IMG/VR virus record: IMGVR_UViG_3300003894_000023
Coordinates: 1 to 26,968 of that record
DNA: 26,968 bases
Reading direction: 5' to 3' (one strand)
Source: a virus
Position numbers and translations under genes: made by a program. The notes beneath the pieces are model-generated. The model did not search any database. It had not been told where the DNA came from and saw only the letters and a program-made list of their open reading frames with translations. Shown here in pieces: positions 20,118 to 26,968 of the stretch. The first letter of the stretch is position 1. The number at the start of each line of letters is the position of its first letter.

Positions 20118-20379
20118 AGCTGAAATAGTAAAGCGTATTTCAAAAGAAGCTTATCTACCTTATTTTGAAGCAGAAGAAGCTTATGAAAGTGTTATTGACA
20201 CGATAAAAAGGCATCTCACAGAATCAGATGACCCAATCACCCTTAGAGGGCTGGGTACTTTTTTCACCCGACAACGCAAATCTCGTGAAGGCAGGAATCC
20301 TAAAACTGGTGTCCCTGCTGAAATAACCAAAAAACGTATGGTAAAATTCAAGCCAAGCAATGCCATTATATCCAGTTAA
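20110..20379 (+). CDS. HU/IHF-family DNA-bending protein
   Basis: ATG 20110 overlaps the primase stop; the longer frame from 19999 is inside the primase. The 89-residue product starts MTKAEIVKRISKEA, and has ITLRGLGTFFTRQRKSREGRNPKTG followed by ITKKRMVKFKPSNAI. These are the HU signature and beta-arm residues, with the arm sequence GRNPKTG well conserved. Such proteins bend DNA and often act at replication origins or in packaging. Its coupling to the primase suggests replication. The next gene starts within its last 20 bases. Confidence 0.92.
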   Translation: MTKAEIVKRISKEAYLPYFEAEEAYESVIDTIKRHLTESDDPITLRGLGTFFTRQRKSREGRNPKTGVPAEITKKRMVKFKPSNAIISS

Positions 20380-20767
20380 AATAAGTCGCCCTAATAGTCC
20401 TGATCATTTCCTTTCATCAGAGAAAATAACACAGTCACATTGGGATAGGTTCGAAGAAAAGGAAACCGAGAGAGTACCAAGCGTTCACGATATCTACGAA
20501 CTGTCTACGTGTTGTTCTGTTTGCAGTCGCAAAAGGCACAGTTTTAGATGGTTCAATGGCCACTTGTGTTCCCGTAAATGCCGACTCGAATTTTATATTT
20601 CAATTGGACACGAAGATTTCGTCCATGACTCTGGTGAATGGCTTGATGAGATACTAACGGACACAGCATTTAGAAAGGAAACATCAGAATATGACAACGA
20701 GGATTTGCGAACTACACAGATTCAGTGCAACAGAACAGGGTACTTATGGCGTTTTGCTCGATCATAA
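20360..20767 (+). CDS. Zinc-finger-like hypothetical protein, 135 aa
   Basis: ATG 20360 lies within the end of the HU gene. The central segment STCCSVCSRKRHSFRWFNGHLCSRKCRLEF has two CxxC-type pairs (CSVC and CSRKC) spaced like a treble-clef or zinc-ribbon site. The flanks are acidic (EWLDEILTDTAF, EYDNEDL). The last 77 bases overlap the start of the DUF5675 gene. Nucleic-acid or protein binding is a guess from the zinc site; no family is recognised. Confidence 0.55.
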   Translation: MPLYPVKISRPNSPDHFLSSEKITQSHWDRFEEKETERVPSVHDIYELSTCCSVCSRKRHSFRWFNGHLCSRKCRLEFYISIGHEDFVHDSGEWLDEILTDTAFRKETSEYDNEDLRTTQIQCNRTGYLWRFARS

Positions 20768-21122
20768 AAAGCAACCTATTTGTTGTACTGTTGAAAGACC
20801 TTGGATGAGTAATTTACCCAACATATCGTGTATTCCATCGGGTATTTATTCGACACATACACGTTTGCGCGGTAGTACAAACCAATTGGTCTATGAATTG
20901 GATGATGTTCCTGGCAGAACTTATATTCAAATCCACGTAGCGAACAAGCCATCCCAATTGAAAGGGTGCATCGCTCCCGTGACAAGTTTTGGTGAACTGG
21001 ATGGTGAACTCGGTGGGTTCAAATCGGCATACGCCTTTAGAAAGTTCATGGAGCATTTAGAATGTGGCGAAGTTAATTTAATACTTAATGTAACGGGTAT
21101 CCCAATGAAAGGAGAACACTGA
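20691..21122 (+). CDS. DUF5675-family protein
   Basis: The 143-residue product matches the DUF5675 pattern: ICELHRFSATEQGTYGVLL near the start, then CCTVERPWMSN and ISCIPSGIYSTHTR, and VPGRTYIQIHVANKPSQLKGCIAPV. The family occurs in phages and bacteria, often near lysis or structural genes; its activity is not established that I know of. The conserved His and Cys residues hint at an enzyme. AAAGGAA lies ten bases before ATG 20691. The end overlaps the first glycosyltransferase start by one base. Confidence 0.8.
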   Translation: MTTRICELHRFSATEQGTYGVLLDHKKQPICCTVERPWMSNLPNISCIPSGIYSTHTRLRGSTNQLVYELDDVPGRTYIQIHVANKPSQLKGCIAPVTSFGELDGELGGFKSAYAFRKFMEHLECGEVNLILNVTGIPMKGEH

Positions 21123-21988
21123 TGCGAGCGACGTTCCTGACAACCGGAACCAATGATCTGGAAAAAATTACAGGAGCATGGGATTGCTTTAACGATATTC
21201 CGTCGCAACGTGTCACTTTTGATCACAATGCACCAGCCATCGACGGCAGTATCCTCATCAACAGGGTGCTTGCCACTGAACCTGATGTGGTGTTCTACAT
21301 TGGGTCGTGCCATGGCAGAGGAAACCCTTCTGATCGAACTTTAAAAGAACTTAGATTATCTGGAGACTTTGATCTTATTCATATATGCTGTGATGCTGGA
21401 GACCCTCCATGGCATCCAGTTCTTGAGCGTTACGCACAAAATAAATGTTTTGATCGTCAAGTAAGTATTGATGGTGTTATGGCCGCACCGGTCGATTTTG
21501 TCACGCTCACGCCAATAGATTTGAGGCCATACGAGGTTCCTGTAAAAAAAGAACATCTTTGTGGATTCGCAGGAAACATTGGTTCTCCTTATCGAAGTCA
21601 GTTAGTTCGTAAATTAATGCGTTCGAACGACCTCAAGTTCCTAAAGCGAACACCAACTGCTTCCTACAAAGAATACGTGCATTTCGTTCAAAGTTGCCGT
21701 GTTATTTTGAATATCCCAATCACTGGGTCAACTACTATGATGCACGTAAAGGGACGTGTGTTGGAAGCAATTTTCGCAAAATGCGCTTTGATTGAAATGA
21801 AAGGCTCTCCTGCATTTAACTGGTTCCCACAGAGTCGTAACAATATATGGGAGTTCGATGATGATAATCTTGATGGTATTTTAAATGGACTTACAGAATC
21901 GGAAATTGAATCCCGTTGGGAACCGTTATACAATGAGGCTATTGAAAAATACCATCCACGAAACATATTTCGAGGCATAATGGGTTGA
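21122..21988 (+). CDS. Glycosyltransferase-like protein (GT-B/CgeB type), copy 1
   Basis: The 288-residue protein has the layout of the short CgeB-like glycosyltransferases. The first half contains DVVFYIGSCHG and HICCDAGDPPWH (87-98), and the second has CGFAGNIGSPYR, VKGRVLEAIFAKCALIEM and a final SRNNIWEFDDDN. It is clearly paralogous to the protein at 22915-23805, sharing HICCDAGDPPWH, CFD-QV-IDGV, APVD-VTLTP-D-RPY and VKGRVLE. It probably transfers an activated sugar, perhaps made by the adjacent reductase. AAAGGAG precedes ATG 21122. Acceptor and sugar are unknown. Confidence 0.75.
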   Translation: MRATFLTTGTNDLEKITGAWDCFNDIPSQRVTFDHNAPAIDGSILINRVLATEPDVVFYIGSCHGRGNPSDRTLKELRLSGDFDLIHICCDAGDPPWHPVLERYAQNKCFDRQVSIDGVMAAPVDFVTLTPIDLRPYEVPVKKEHLCGFAGNIGSPYRSQLVRKLMRSNDLKFLKRTPTASYKEYVHFVQSCRVILNIPITGSTTMMHVKGRVLEAIFAKCALIEMKGSPAFNWFPQSRNNIWEFDDDNLDGILNGLTESEIESRWEPLYNEAIEKYHPRNIFRGIMG

Positions 21989-21989
21989 T

Positions 21990-22949
21990 ATGAAAGTTCT
22001 TGTAACGGGTTGTCAGGGTGCTATGGGCTCATACATGGGAGAATATCTTCGCAGTGTAGACCCAAACATGAAAATTTGGGGAATTGGAAGAAGATCCGAA
22101 AAAGGTCATTGGAAATTTAACTTAAAAGTGTTAGACCTTTTGGATGATAAAAAACTATCCAATTTTATTTGTGAACACACGTTTGATCAGATATATCACT
22201 TTGCATCTAACCCAGATGTTGCTCTTTCTTTTTTTCATCCCAAAGAATTTTTACATAATAATATTCTGAGCACTGCTAATTTATTTGGTGCAGTGCATGA
22301 GCATTCCAAGAATACTCGAATCATACTCGCAAGTACTTCCGAAGTTTACGGTACGTGTTTAAACGGGCAGCCGATAGATGAAGAAGCCCCCTTATCTCCT
22401 GCGAATCCATACGCAGTTAGCAAGACATGCCAAGATTTATTGGGCAGAATGTATGTAGAATCAGTTGGAATGGATATCGTACGCATTCGGATGTTCAGTT
22501 ACTTCAATCCACGAAGAGCAAATATTGTAGCCTCGATGTTTGCACGGAAAATAGCACATATTGAGAGAAATGGTGGCATTCTCACACATGGTAATTTGGC
22601 ATCTATGCGTACATTCGTCGATATCGACGATGCTTGCAAAGCATACTGGCTTGCAGGGAAGCACGGGCAAATTGGTGAAGCATACAATGTGGGATCAACT
22701 GAACCAGTAAGCATTGGAGAAATTTTGACCGCAATGATGAAACAGGCCACTTGTCCAATTGAAGCCCAATTGGATGAACATCTGCTTAGGCCTACTGACC
22801 CTATTGCTCAAATACCTATTGTGACCAAGTTTCACAAAGACACTCACTGGGAACCAACCGTCCCCATGGACGTGAGTATCATGAAAACACTAAATTATTG
22901 GAGGAAAAAATTCGATGAAGGCTCTCTTTATCACGACGCATACAAATGA
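21990..22949 (+). CDS. NAD(P)-dependent nucleotide-sugar reductase/dehydratase (Rmd-like SDR)
   Basis: The 319-residue extended SDR has the Rossmann motif TGCQGAMG (6-13), ASTSEVYG (114-121) with the catalytic Ser/Thr, and Y141-x3-K145 in NPYAVSKT. RIRMFSYFNPRRANIVASMFARKIAHIE and SMRTFVDIDDACKAYWLA resemble GDP-4-keto-6-deoxy-mannose reductases (Rmd) and GDP-mannose dehydratases; I favour Rmd-like. It would make an activated deoxysugar such as GDP-rhamnose from a host-made intermediate. The gene sits between two paralogous glycosyltransferases and overlaps the second by 35 bases. Confidence 0.85.
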   Translation: MKVLVTGCQGAMGSYMGEYLRSVDPNMKIWGIGRRSEKGHWKFNLKVLDLLDDKKLSNFICEHTFDQIYHFASNPDVALSFFHPKEFLHNNILSTANLFGAVHEHSKNTRIILASTSEVYGTCLNGQPIDEEAPLSPANPYAVSKTCQDLLGRMYVESVGMDIVRIRMFSYFNPRRANIVASMFARKIAHIERNGGILTHGNLASMRTFVDIDDACKAYWLAGKHGQIGEAYNVGSTEPVSIGEILTAMMKQATCPIEAQLDEHLLRPTDPIAQIPIVTKFHKDTHWEPTVPMDVSIMKTLNYWRKKFDEGSLYHDAYK

Positions 22950-23805
22950 TGTATACAGTCTGATTAGGGCATGGGAATGCTGGAATGCGGAACCAGCAAG
23001 TTGGATTAAGTTTGATTACACTTCCAAAAGATCGCCTGACACTGAAATTATTGCTTCTGCACAGGACATTAAACCGGACATAATATTCTACATAGGGGCG
23101 TGTACATTTAAAGGCACTCCTTCGACGGACGCTCTAAAAACATTGCGCAATCTTGCTCCATCTATTCATATTTGTTGCGATGCTGGCGACCCACCGTGGC
23201 ACGAAATCATTGATAAGTACCGTCGTTTTGAGTGTTTTGACAAGCAAGTGGGTATTGACGGGGTTCAAAGTGCTCCTGTTGATTTGGTCACACTGACACC
23301 GGTTGATCCACGACCTTATTCTGGTGTTCCAGTTGATAAAACTATAAAATGTGGATTTTCTGGAGGCATCGGAAAGAGAGGTCTTCGTTATGACCTAGTA
23401 CAGCAACTTCAATCTTCTGGCATATTATCCTTTAGAAACAGAAATATAAATGGCGGGTACGATGATCATGTTTCGTTTCTTCAGAGTTGTCATGTTGTTC
23501 TTAATACTGCGTGGTCAGGAACGGGCAGTGTAAAGCAGGTTAAAGGACGTGTTTTGGAAACTGCGTTTGCTGGAAGTGCATTGCTCGAACATGCAGATGC
23601 CCCTACGGTAGATTTGTTCCCACGAAACTCTATCTATACCTACACCAGTGCTAAAGATGCCAAAGAAATTATACGATTTCTGGATACTGGAGATGCACGA
23701 ATAAAATCTGAAATTTGTTCTGATTTCATCAGAAAAAAATGGAATGCCCCAACAATTTACCGTCAAATTATGGAAGGAGTGATTGATGTGGATACTACCG
23801 AGTAG
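22915..23805 (+). CDS. Glycosyltransferase-like protein (GT-B/CgeB type), copy 2
   Basis: This 296-residue paralog of the 21122 protein keeps MKALFITTHTNDV, FYIGACTFKGTPS, HICCDAGDPPWH (85-96), IDGVQSAPVDLVTLTPVDPRPY, CGFSGGIG and VKGRVLETAFAGSALLEH. It differs in the C-terminal part, which may set acceptor or donor choice. The two copies flank the Rmd-like gene, suggesting duplication and divergence within the cassette. The start lies inside the reductase gene. It probably adds a second sugar or acts on a different site. Confidence 0.75.
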   Translation: MKALFITTHTNDVYSLIRAWECWNAEPASWIKFDYTSKRSPDTEIIASAQDIKPDIIFYIGACTFKGTPSTDALKTLRNLAPSIHICCDAGDPPWHEIIDKYRRFECFDKQVGIDGVQSAPVDLVTLTPVDPRPYSGVPVDKTIKCGFSGGIGKRGLRYDLVQQLQSSGILSFRNRNINGGYDDHVSFLQSCHVVLNTAWSGTGSVKQVKGRVLETAFAGSALLEHADAPTVDLFPRNSIYTYTSAKDAKEIIRFLDTGDARIKSEICSDFIRKKWNAPTIYRQIMEGVIDVDTTE

Positions 23806-24406
23806 AGGACGACCAGCTAATGTGCAACGATTCATCGACCACTGCTACATATCGAACGGTATGCCCGCGTCGTTGCTACTGTGCATTGATAACGATGATA
23901 GTTGTCTCCAACAGTATATCCAATTGAACCTCCCCAATGGATGGCATATCCGTGTCGATGAACGTACAAATTGTAATGAGATATTAAACAAAGTTTTCAA
24001 TTCCCACAAAAATGAACCTTTCTATGGCATCGTTTCTGATGATGTTGTCCCTGAGTCATCCGGTTGGAACACGCGGTTGGAAGATGTCGCAGGCAACGAT
24101 GGGTTGGCTTACGGGGACGACGGTATAAATGGCTCCAAGTTGGCTACGCACCCCTGCTTTGGAGGCAATATCATACGCGAACGTGGATACATCGCCCTGC
24201 CAGGTTTACAACGTCTTTATGCCGACAATGTTTGGACAACTACTGCTGAAGAAGATGGCGTTCTACGCTACGTCGAGGATGTCAAATTAACACATTACCA
24301 TTTTTCGAACGGCAAAGCACCTAAGGATGCAACTTACGAGAAAAGACATTGTGTTGCACAAGATAAACAAATTTATAATGAGTGGTTGAACTCAAGAAAG
24401 AAATAA
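23786..24406 (+). CDS. Glycosyltransferase, GT-A fold
   Basis: ATG 23786, with GGAAGGAG at 23772-23779, is preferred over TTG 23783; 206 residues. The product opens MWILPSRGRPANVQRFIDHC. It has a LLCIDNDDS segment near the nucleotide site and GIVSDDVVPE, with an acidic pair like the DxD metal motif. Later come AYGDDG, LYADNVWTTTAEEDGV and HYHFSNGKAP. This order matches small GT2-like phage glycosyltransferases. It follows the two GT-B paralogs and completes a sugar-transfer cassette. It overlaps the previous gene by 20 bases. Confidence 0.75.
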   Translation: MWILPSRGRPANVQRFIDHCYISNGMPASLLLCIDNDDSCLQQYIQLNLPNGWHIRVDERTNCNEILNKVFNSHKNEPFYGIVSDDVVPESSGWNTRLEDVAGNDGLAYGDDGINGSKLATHPCFGGNIIRERGYIALPGLQRLYADNVWTTTAEEDGVLRYVEDVKLTHYHFSNGKAPKDATYEKRHCVAQDKQIYNEWLNSRKK

Positions 24407-24407
24407 T

Positions 24408-24797
24408 ATGCACAAACGAGAGCAGTTACCGGCACGTCGTATTGGATACAACCAGACATCCATAGTAGGAGGTGAAAAAATACATCTCAGAACAGGCGAG
24501 TATCCTGATGGGCGACTCGGTGAGATATTTGTGTCCTTAAACAAGGACGGTAGCTTCCTTCGTCTAATGATGAATTGCTTCTGCATTGCAGTCTCGTTGG
24601 GATTGCAGTATGGTGTCCCATTGGAAGCGTTTGTGGAAAAGTTTTCCGGTCAACGTGGGAAACCCAGTGGGGTTGTGATTGGACATCCTCATATTAAAAT
24701 GGCTTCATCCCTTTTGGATTTTATTTTTAGAGACTTGGCAATTCATTACCTTGGCAGGAATGATATGGCAAATGTGCCAGTGAATACTGATGATTAA
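24408..24797 (+). CDS. Stand-alone TSCPD-domain protein
   Basis: The 129-residue product resembles the TSCPD domain found at the C-terminus of some B12-dependent ribonucleotide reductases and as a separate protein in phages. Matching text includes LPARRIGYNQ, VGGEKIHLRTGEYPDGRLGEIFVSLNKDG, GLQYGVPLEAFVEKFSG and a closing helix with FIFRDLAIHYLG. The domain's name-giving Cys-Pro motif is not obvious here. No reductase large subunit is in the window. A role in regulating nucleotide metabolism is a guess. Its stop overlaps the stop of the minus-strand gene. Confidence 0.7.
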   Translation: MHKREQLPARRIGYNQTSIVGGEKIHLRTGEYPDGRLGEIFVSLNKDGSFLRLMMNCFCIAVSLGLQYGVPLEAFVEKFSGQRGKPSGVVIGHPHIKMASSLLDFIFRDLAIHYLGRNDMANVPVNTDD

Positions 24798-26398
24798 ATT
24801 CTTTCAATCCATGTATACGATACTTTAACTATCGCCGCCGATCCTGAAGCCACTCTCGCGGTTATAACCCATCGGTCTCCAGGCCGTAGCGGTTCAATCA
24901 AGTTTGATAGATCCCTTGCACCCGATCCTTCCTTGCCCAGTTCAAATGTCAGTAACCGTTCACCACCTGCGATGGTGGTTCCAGTACTGCTGTGTCGCAT
25001 TACTGAGCTACCAGTGTCCACATCAGTTAATGCTGTGGCACCATCAATTCGTGTGGGATTTCTGTATAAAATCAACTCTACTGGTTTTGTGGCCTCACTT
25101 GAGAATGAGGTAAAATCTGGATACACACTTATCTTGTTGTGAATACTGTTATAAATTGTCTCATTATGCAGAATTAATAACACATTCTCGGTTGTTCCAA
25201 TAGTTTTAGAAGAAGAAATTGACCTCCGAATACCTTTTTCTGTTTCCTTCCCCTCAATGAAACCTGCTAAACTACTCGTTTTGAGTGTTATTGCCCCTCC
25301 TGAATACCCGGTTAATGTTTTCACCATTGCAGTGCAGTGGAGTGTTGGATTTTTCAAGGAAGGTAGGGTATTACTATTAGAATACTGTTCTCGATGTACT
25401 AATTGAAATGCTCCTGTAGCAGGATTTTCTATATAATAACCAATTTCTCCGTATCCCAAGTATTGGAAAGGTATTGCATACACATTACCTTTAATCGGAT
25501 CTAAGGTCATTTTAGATGGTCCTGTGCCATCCATCTTGTCTACATTCCACTCTGTTTGCGGAGTCCAAAATTCAGTAGGTGCAACGCCAGTAACATCCAA
25601 CGAAAACGCATTCGCTGTTACCCCCGTTGAACCGCCTGAGAAACTAAATGTGCCCGTCGCATTCTCAGCACGCAGACTGACGAAATTTACTGTAATGTTA
25701 TCGTCCGTGTGTACTTCCCATCCATTCCCTGCATCGAGGAATGCTTGTGCTTCAGCTACTATTTTTTCAGTTACTTGAGCAATTGTATCTCCAGATGTAA
25801 CAGCCACATTAACTGCCGTATCATCCAATGTGATTGTAATATTTCCAGTTCCAGTGGCCGCCCCAGTTATTTCTACGGAACGAAATTCTAATGAACCACC
25901 GTACCAACGCATAACTCCAAACACCAGTTCCTTAAAGTAGAAGAAATACCCCTCGTCGTCATCTCCTGCTCCTATCAATTGTATACAATTCGCAACACCA
26001 TTTGTGAAGAGTGCTGTTCCTCTGAATAATGCTCCTTGACCAGGGCCATAACGAATGGTGTCCTTTGTTCGTATCTGAGAAAACGAATTTGCCACTCCTG
26101 CCGCCGTAACACTGGCTTGACCACCCGATGCACTTACCGAACTTCCTGACTTATTCGTTAAAGATGACGCAACATCCGAATGAACCATGTCATAGGGGAA
26201 TTTTAGTTGCACCTGCGGTGTCAGCTCTGCCACTCGTAACTCGCCAAATGCCGTAGTTGGCCCATCTATAGTTACACTGGGTACATGAACGTATCCTTCA
26301 TGAGTTGTCTTGAGTTGAACCCGACCTGACCCTTCTTCACCGGCCACATCCCCATCAACTAAACTGCCACGCTTCAACGATATGTTTTTATCTGCCAT
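24794..26398 (-). CDS. Probable virion structural protein (tail/appendage), 534 aa
   Basis: The protein starts MADKNISLKRG, with AAAGGGAAG upstream of its ATG. It is rich in Thr, Ser, Gly and Val, with an N-terminal segment of short beta strands and a Gly/Ser-rich stretch near residues 85-100. A repeat-like insert near 175-275 (GNITITLDDTAVNVAVTSGDTIAQVTEKIVAE and NITVNFVSLRAENATGTFSF) resembles beta domains in tail and flagellar-hook-type proteins. It has few Cys and no enzyme motifs. This composition is typical of phage tail or receptor-binding structures. It could be decorated by the nearby sugar cassette. It lies downstream of the small membrane gene on the same strand. Confidence 0.6.
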   Translation of the reverse strand: MADKNISLKRGSLVDGDVAGEEGSGRVQLKTTHEGYVHVPSVTIDGPTTAFGELRVAELTPQVQLKFPYDMVHSDVASSLTNKSGSSVSASGGQASVTAAGVANSFSQIRTKDTIRYGPGQGALFRGTALFTNGVANCIQLIGAGDDDEGYFFYFKELVFGVMRWYGGSLEFRSVEITGAATGTGNITITLDDTAVNVAVTSGDTIAQVTEKIVAEAQAFLDAGNGWEVHTDDNITVNFVSLRAENATGTFSFSGGSTGVTANAFSLDVTGVAPTEFWTPQTEWNVDKMDGTGPSKMTLDPIKGNVYAIPFQYLGYGEIGYYIENPATGAFQLVHREQYSNSNTLPSLKNPTLHCTAMVKTLTGYSGGAITLKTSSLAGFIEGKETEKGIRRSISSSKTIGTTENVLLILHNETIYNSIHNKISVYPDFTSFSSEATKPVELILYRNPTRIDGATALTDVDTGSSVMRHSSTGTTIAGGERLLTFELGKEGSGARDLSNLIEPLRPGDRWVITARVASGSAAIVKVSYTWIERI

Positions 26399-26636
26399 TT
26401 TTAGCTTCCCTTTGCCAAGATTTCTTCTCTAATTCGTGTATTCTCGGGCCACGCCGTTCTAATTCTTTTTCTGCTACTGAAATTTTTTCCGTGTTCAATT
26501 CCACACGTATTGACAAATCATGAACTTGTTTCAAAGTCCACGCAGGCAGGGCAGTCAACGCCAATACCATAATGATCCCAAGAAGTCTATCCGCTTCAAG
26601 ATGCCTTTGACTATTATCTTTAGCGTTATCTCCCAC
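26388..26636 (-). CDS. Small single-TM protein with coiled coil (lysis or virion gene?)
   Basis: The open frame starts at TTG 26669, inside the upstream gene. GTG 26636, with GAAAGG at good spacing, is the likelier start and gives 82 residues. One hydrophobic helix (LLGIIMVLALTALPAWTL) is followed by a charged heptad region ending in KNGR. A membrane anchor plus coiled coil next to structural genes fits spanin-, holin- or tail-assembly-type roles, but no choice can be made. Its end overlaps the structural gene start by 11 bases. Confidence 0.6.
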   Translation of the reverse strand: MGDNAKDNSQRHLEADRLLGIIMVLALTALPAWTLKQVHDLSIRVELNTEKISVAEKELERRGPRIHELEKKSWQREAKNGR

Positions 26637-26656
26637 ATCTTGCGTCCTTTCTTTTT

Positions 26657-26968
26657 TTAGGATGTCCAATTAACATCGTCTTTATAATTAGATGGAAGTG
26701 AAATTTTTAAGGCTTCAGACTTCTGTTTGATGGCATCTACCATTGATTTTTTGGCACGTAAGGTATCCAATGTGGTTTGATCAGCAGTATCCAATGTAAT
26801 GGATAGGGAAGCTTCAATAGCAGATAACCTTTTATCAAATAGACCAAGTGCACTATTGATCAGGTCAAGCATGTCTCTTGAATCACCAATTAATGCAACA
26901 CGTCGTTTCTCTTCATCATCTATCAAAGCAGTAGTTACAGCAACTGGGTCGGCGGGATCAGGTGTGTT
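26657..26968 (-). CDS. Hypothetical protein, 5' end cut by window edge
   Basis: The frame is open from the right edge: upstream of the internal TTG 26926, fourteen more in-frame codons (reading NTPDPADPVAVTTA) reach 26968. So the true start lies outside and the TTG is not needed. The visible 103 residues are largely helical and acidic at first (DDEEKRRVALIGDSRDMLDLINSAL). They include ALGLFDKRLSAIEASLSI and end NWTS. No family is recognised. Its position next to virion-type genes suggests a structural or assembly gene. Confidence 0.55.
   Translation of the reverse strand, partial: NTPDPADPVAVTTALIDDEEKRRVALIGDSRDMLDLINSALGLFDKRLSAIEASLSITLDTADQTTLDTLRAKKSMVDAIKQKSEALKISLPSNYKDDVNWTS

Noticed and set aside
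25524-25891. Plus-strand frames inside 24794-26398
   Set aside because: They are shadows of the long minus-strand structural gene, without start signals or coherent composition.

Overview
This window looks like part of a double-stranded DNA bacteriophage genome, or a genome-scale phage contig. Evidence: small, tightly packed genes with ATGA start/stop overlaps, almost no intergenic space, a full phage-type DNA replication set, and virion-type genes on the opposite strand at the right end. Shine-Dalgarno sites of the AGGAG type and sigma70-like promoters indicate a bacterial host, probably Gram-negative, but the sequence does not fix the host. No integrase, tRNA, rRNA, insertion sequence or CRISPR array was found.

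Layout. Positions 1-272 hold a five-copy 17-bp T-rich tandem array and the first promoter. From 273 to 2257 there are very small accessory genes (a Lar-like zinc protein, several unknowns, a protein with three zinc-ribbon-like repeats); two look frame-disrupted. A strong promoter with an overlapping palindrome (2254-2287) precedes a complete di-zinc exopeptidase gene. From 3241 to 10915: unknown small genes, a SNF2-type helicase, an AlpA-like regulator, a probable single-stranded DNA-binding protein, a run of hexanucleotide repeats encoding Ser/Arg-rich peptides, and an unusual DNA cytosine-methyltransferase locus read in two frames. From 10982 to 17396: a DEDDh exonuclease, dNMP kinase, a clamp-like protein, family A DNA polymerase, dCTP deaminase, a PD-(D/E)XK nuclease and a double-HTH protein. 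A structured gene-free stretch of about 390 bases (17397-17786) precedes the primase-helicase gene. From 20110 to 24797: an HU-like protein, a DUF5675 protein, a four-gene sugar cassette (two paralogous glycosyltransferases around a nucleotide-sugar reductase, then a GT-A type glycosyltransferase) and a TSCPD protein. From 24794 to the right edge, three minus-strand genes look like virion or lysis genes; the last is cut by the window edge.

How the genes fit together. The plus strand is an early/middle replication region: nucleotide supply (dNMP kinase, dCTP deaminase), priming and unwinding (AEP primase plus SF3 helicase, SNF2 helicase), synthesis (PolA with a clamp-like neighbour), ssDNA binding, nucleases and DNA modification. 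The sugar cassette could decorate virion or DNA.

The most striking loci are three. (1) At 9614-10915 a C5-methyltransferase, broken into an N-part (motifs I-VIII) and a C-part (motif X), is overlapped end to end by a 422-codon reading frame in another phase. (2) At 8231-8962 a module carrying GGAGCN hexamer repeats has been copied three times. (3) At 17440-17760 an intergenic segment can fold into several helices just upstream of the primase.
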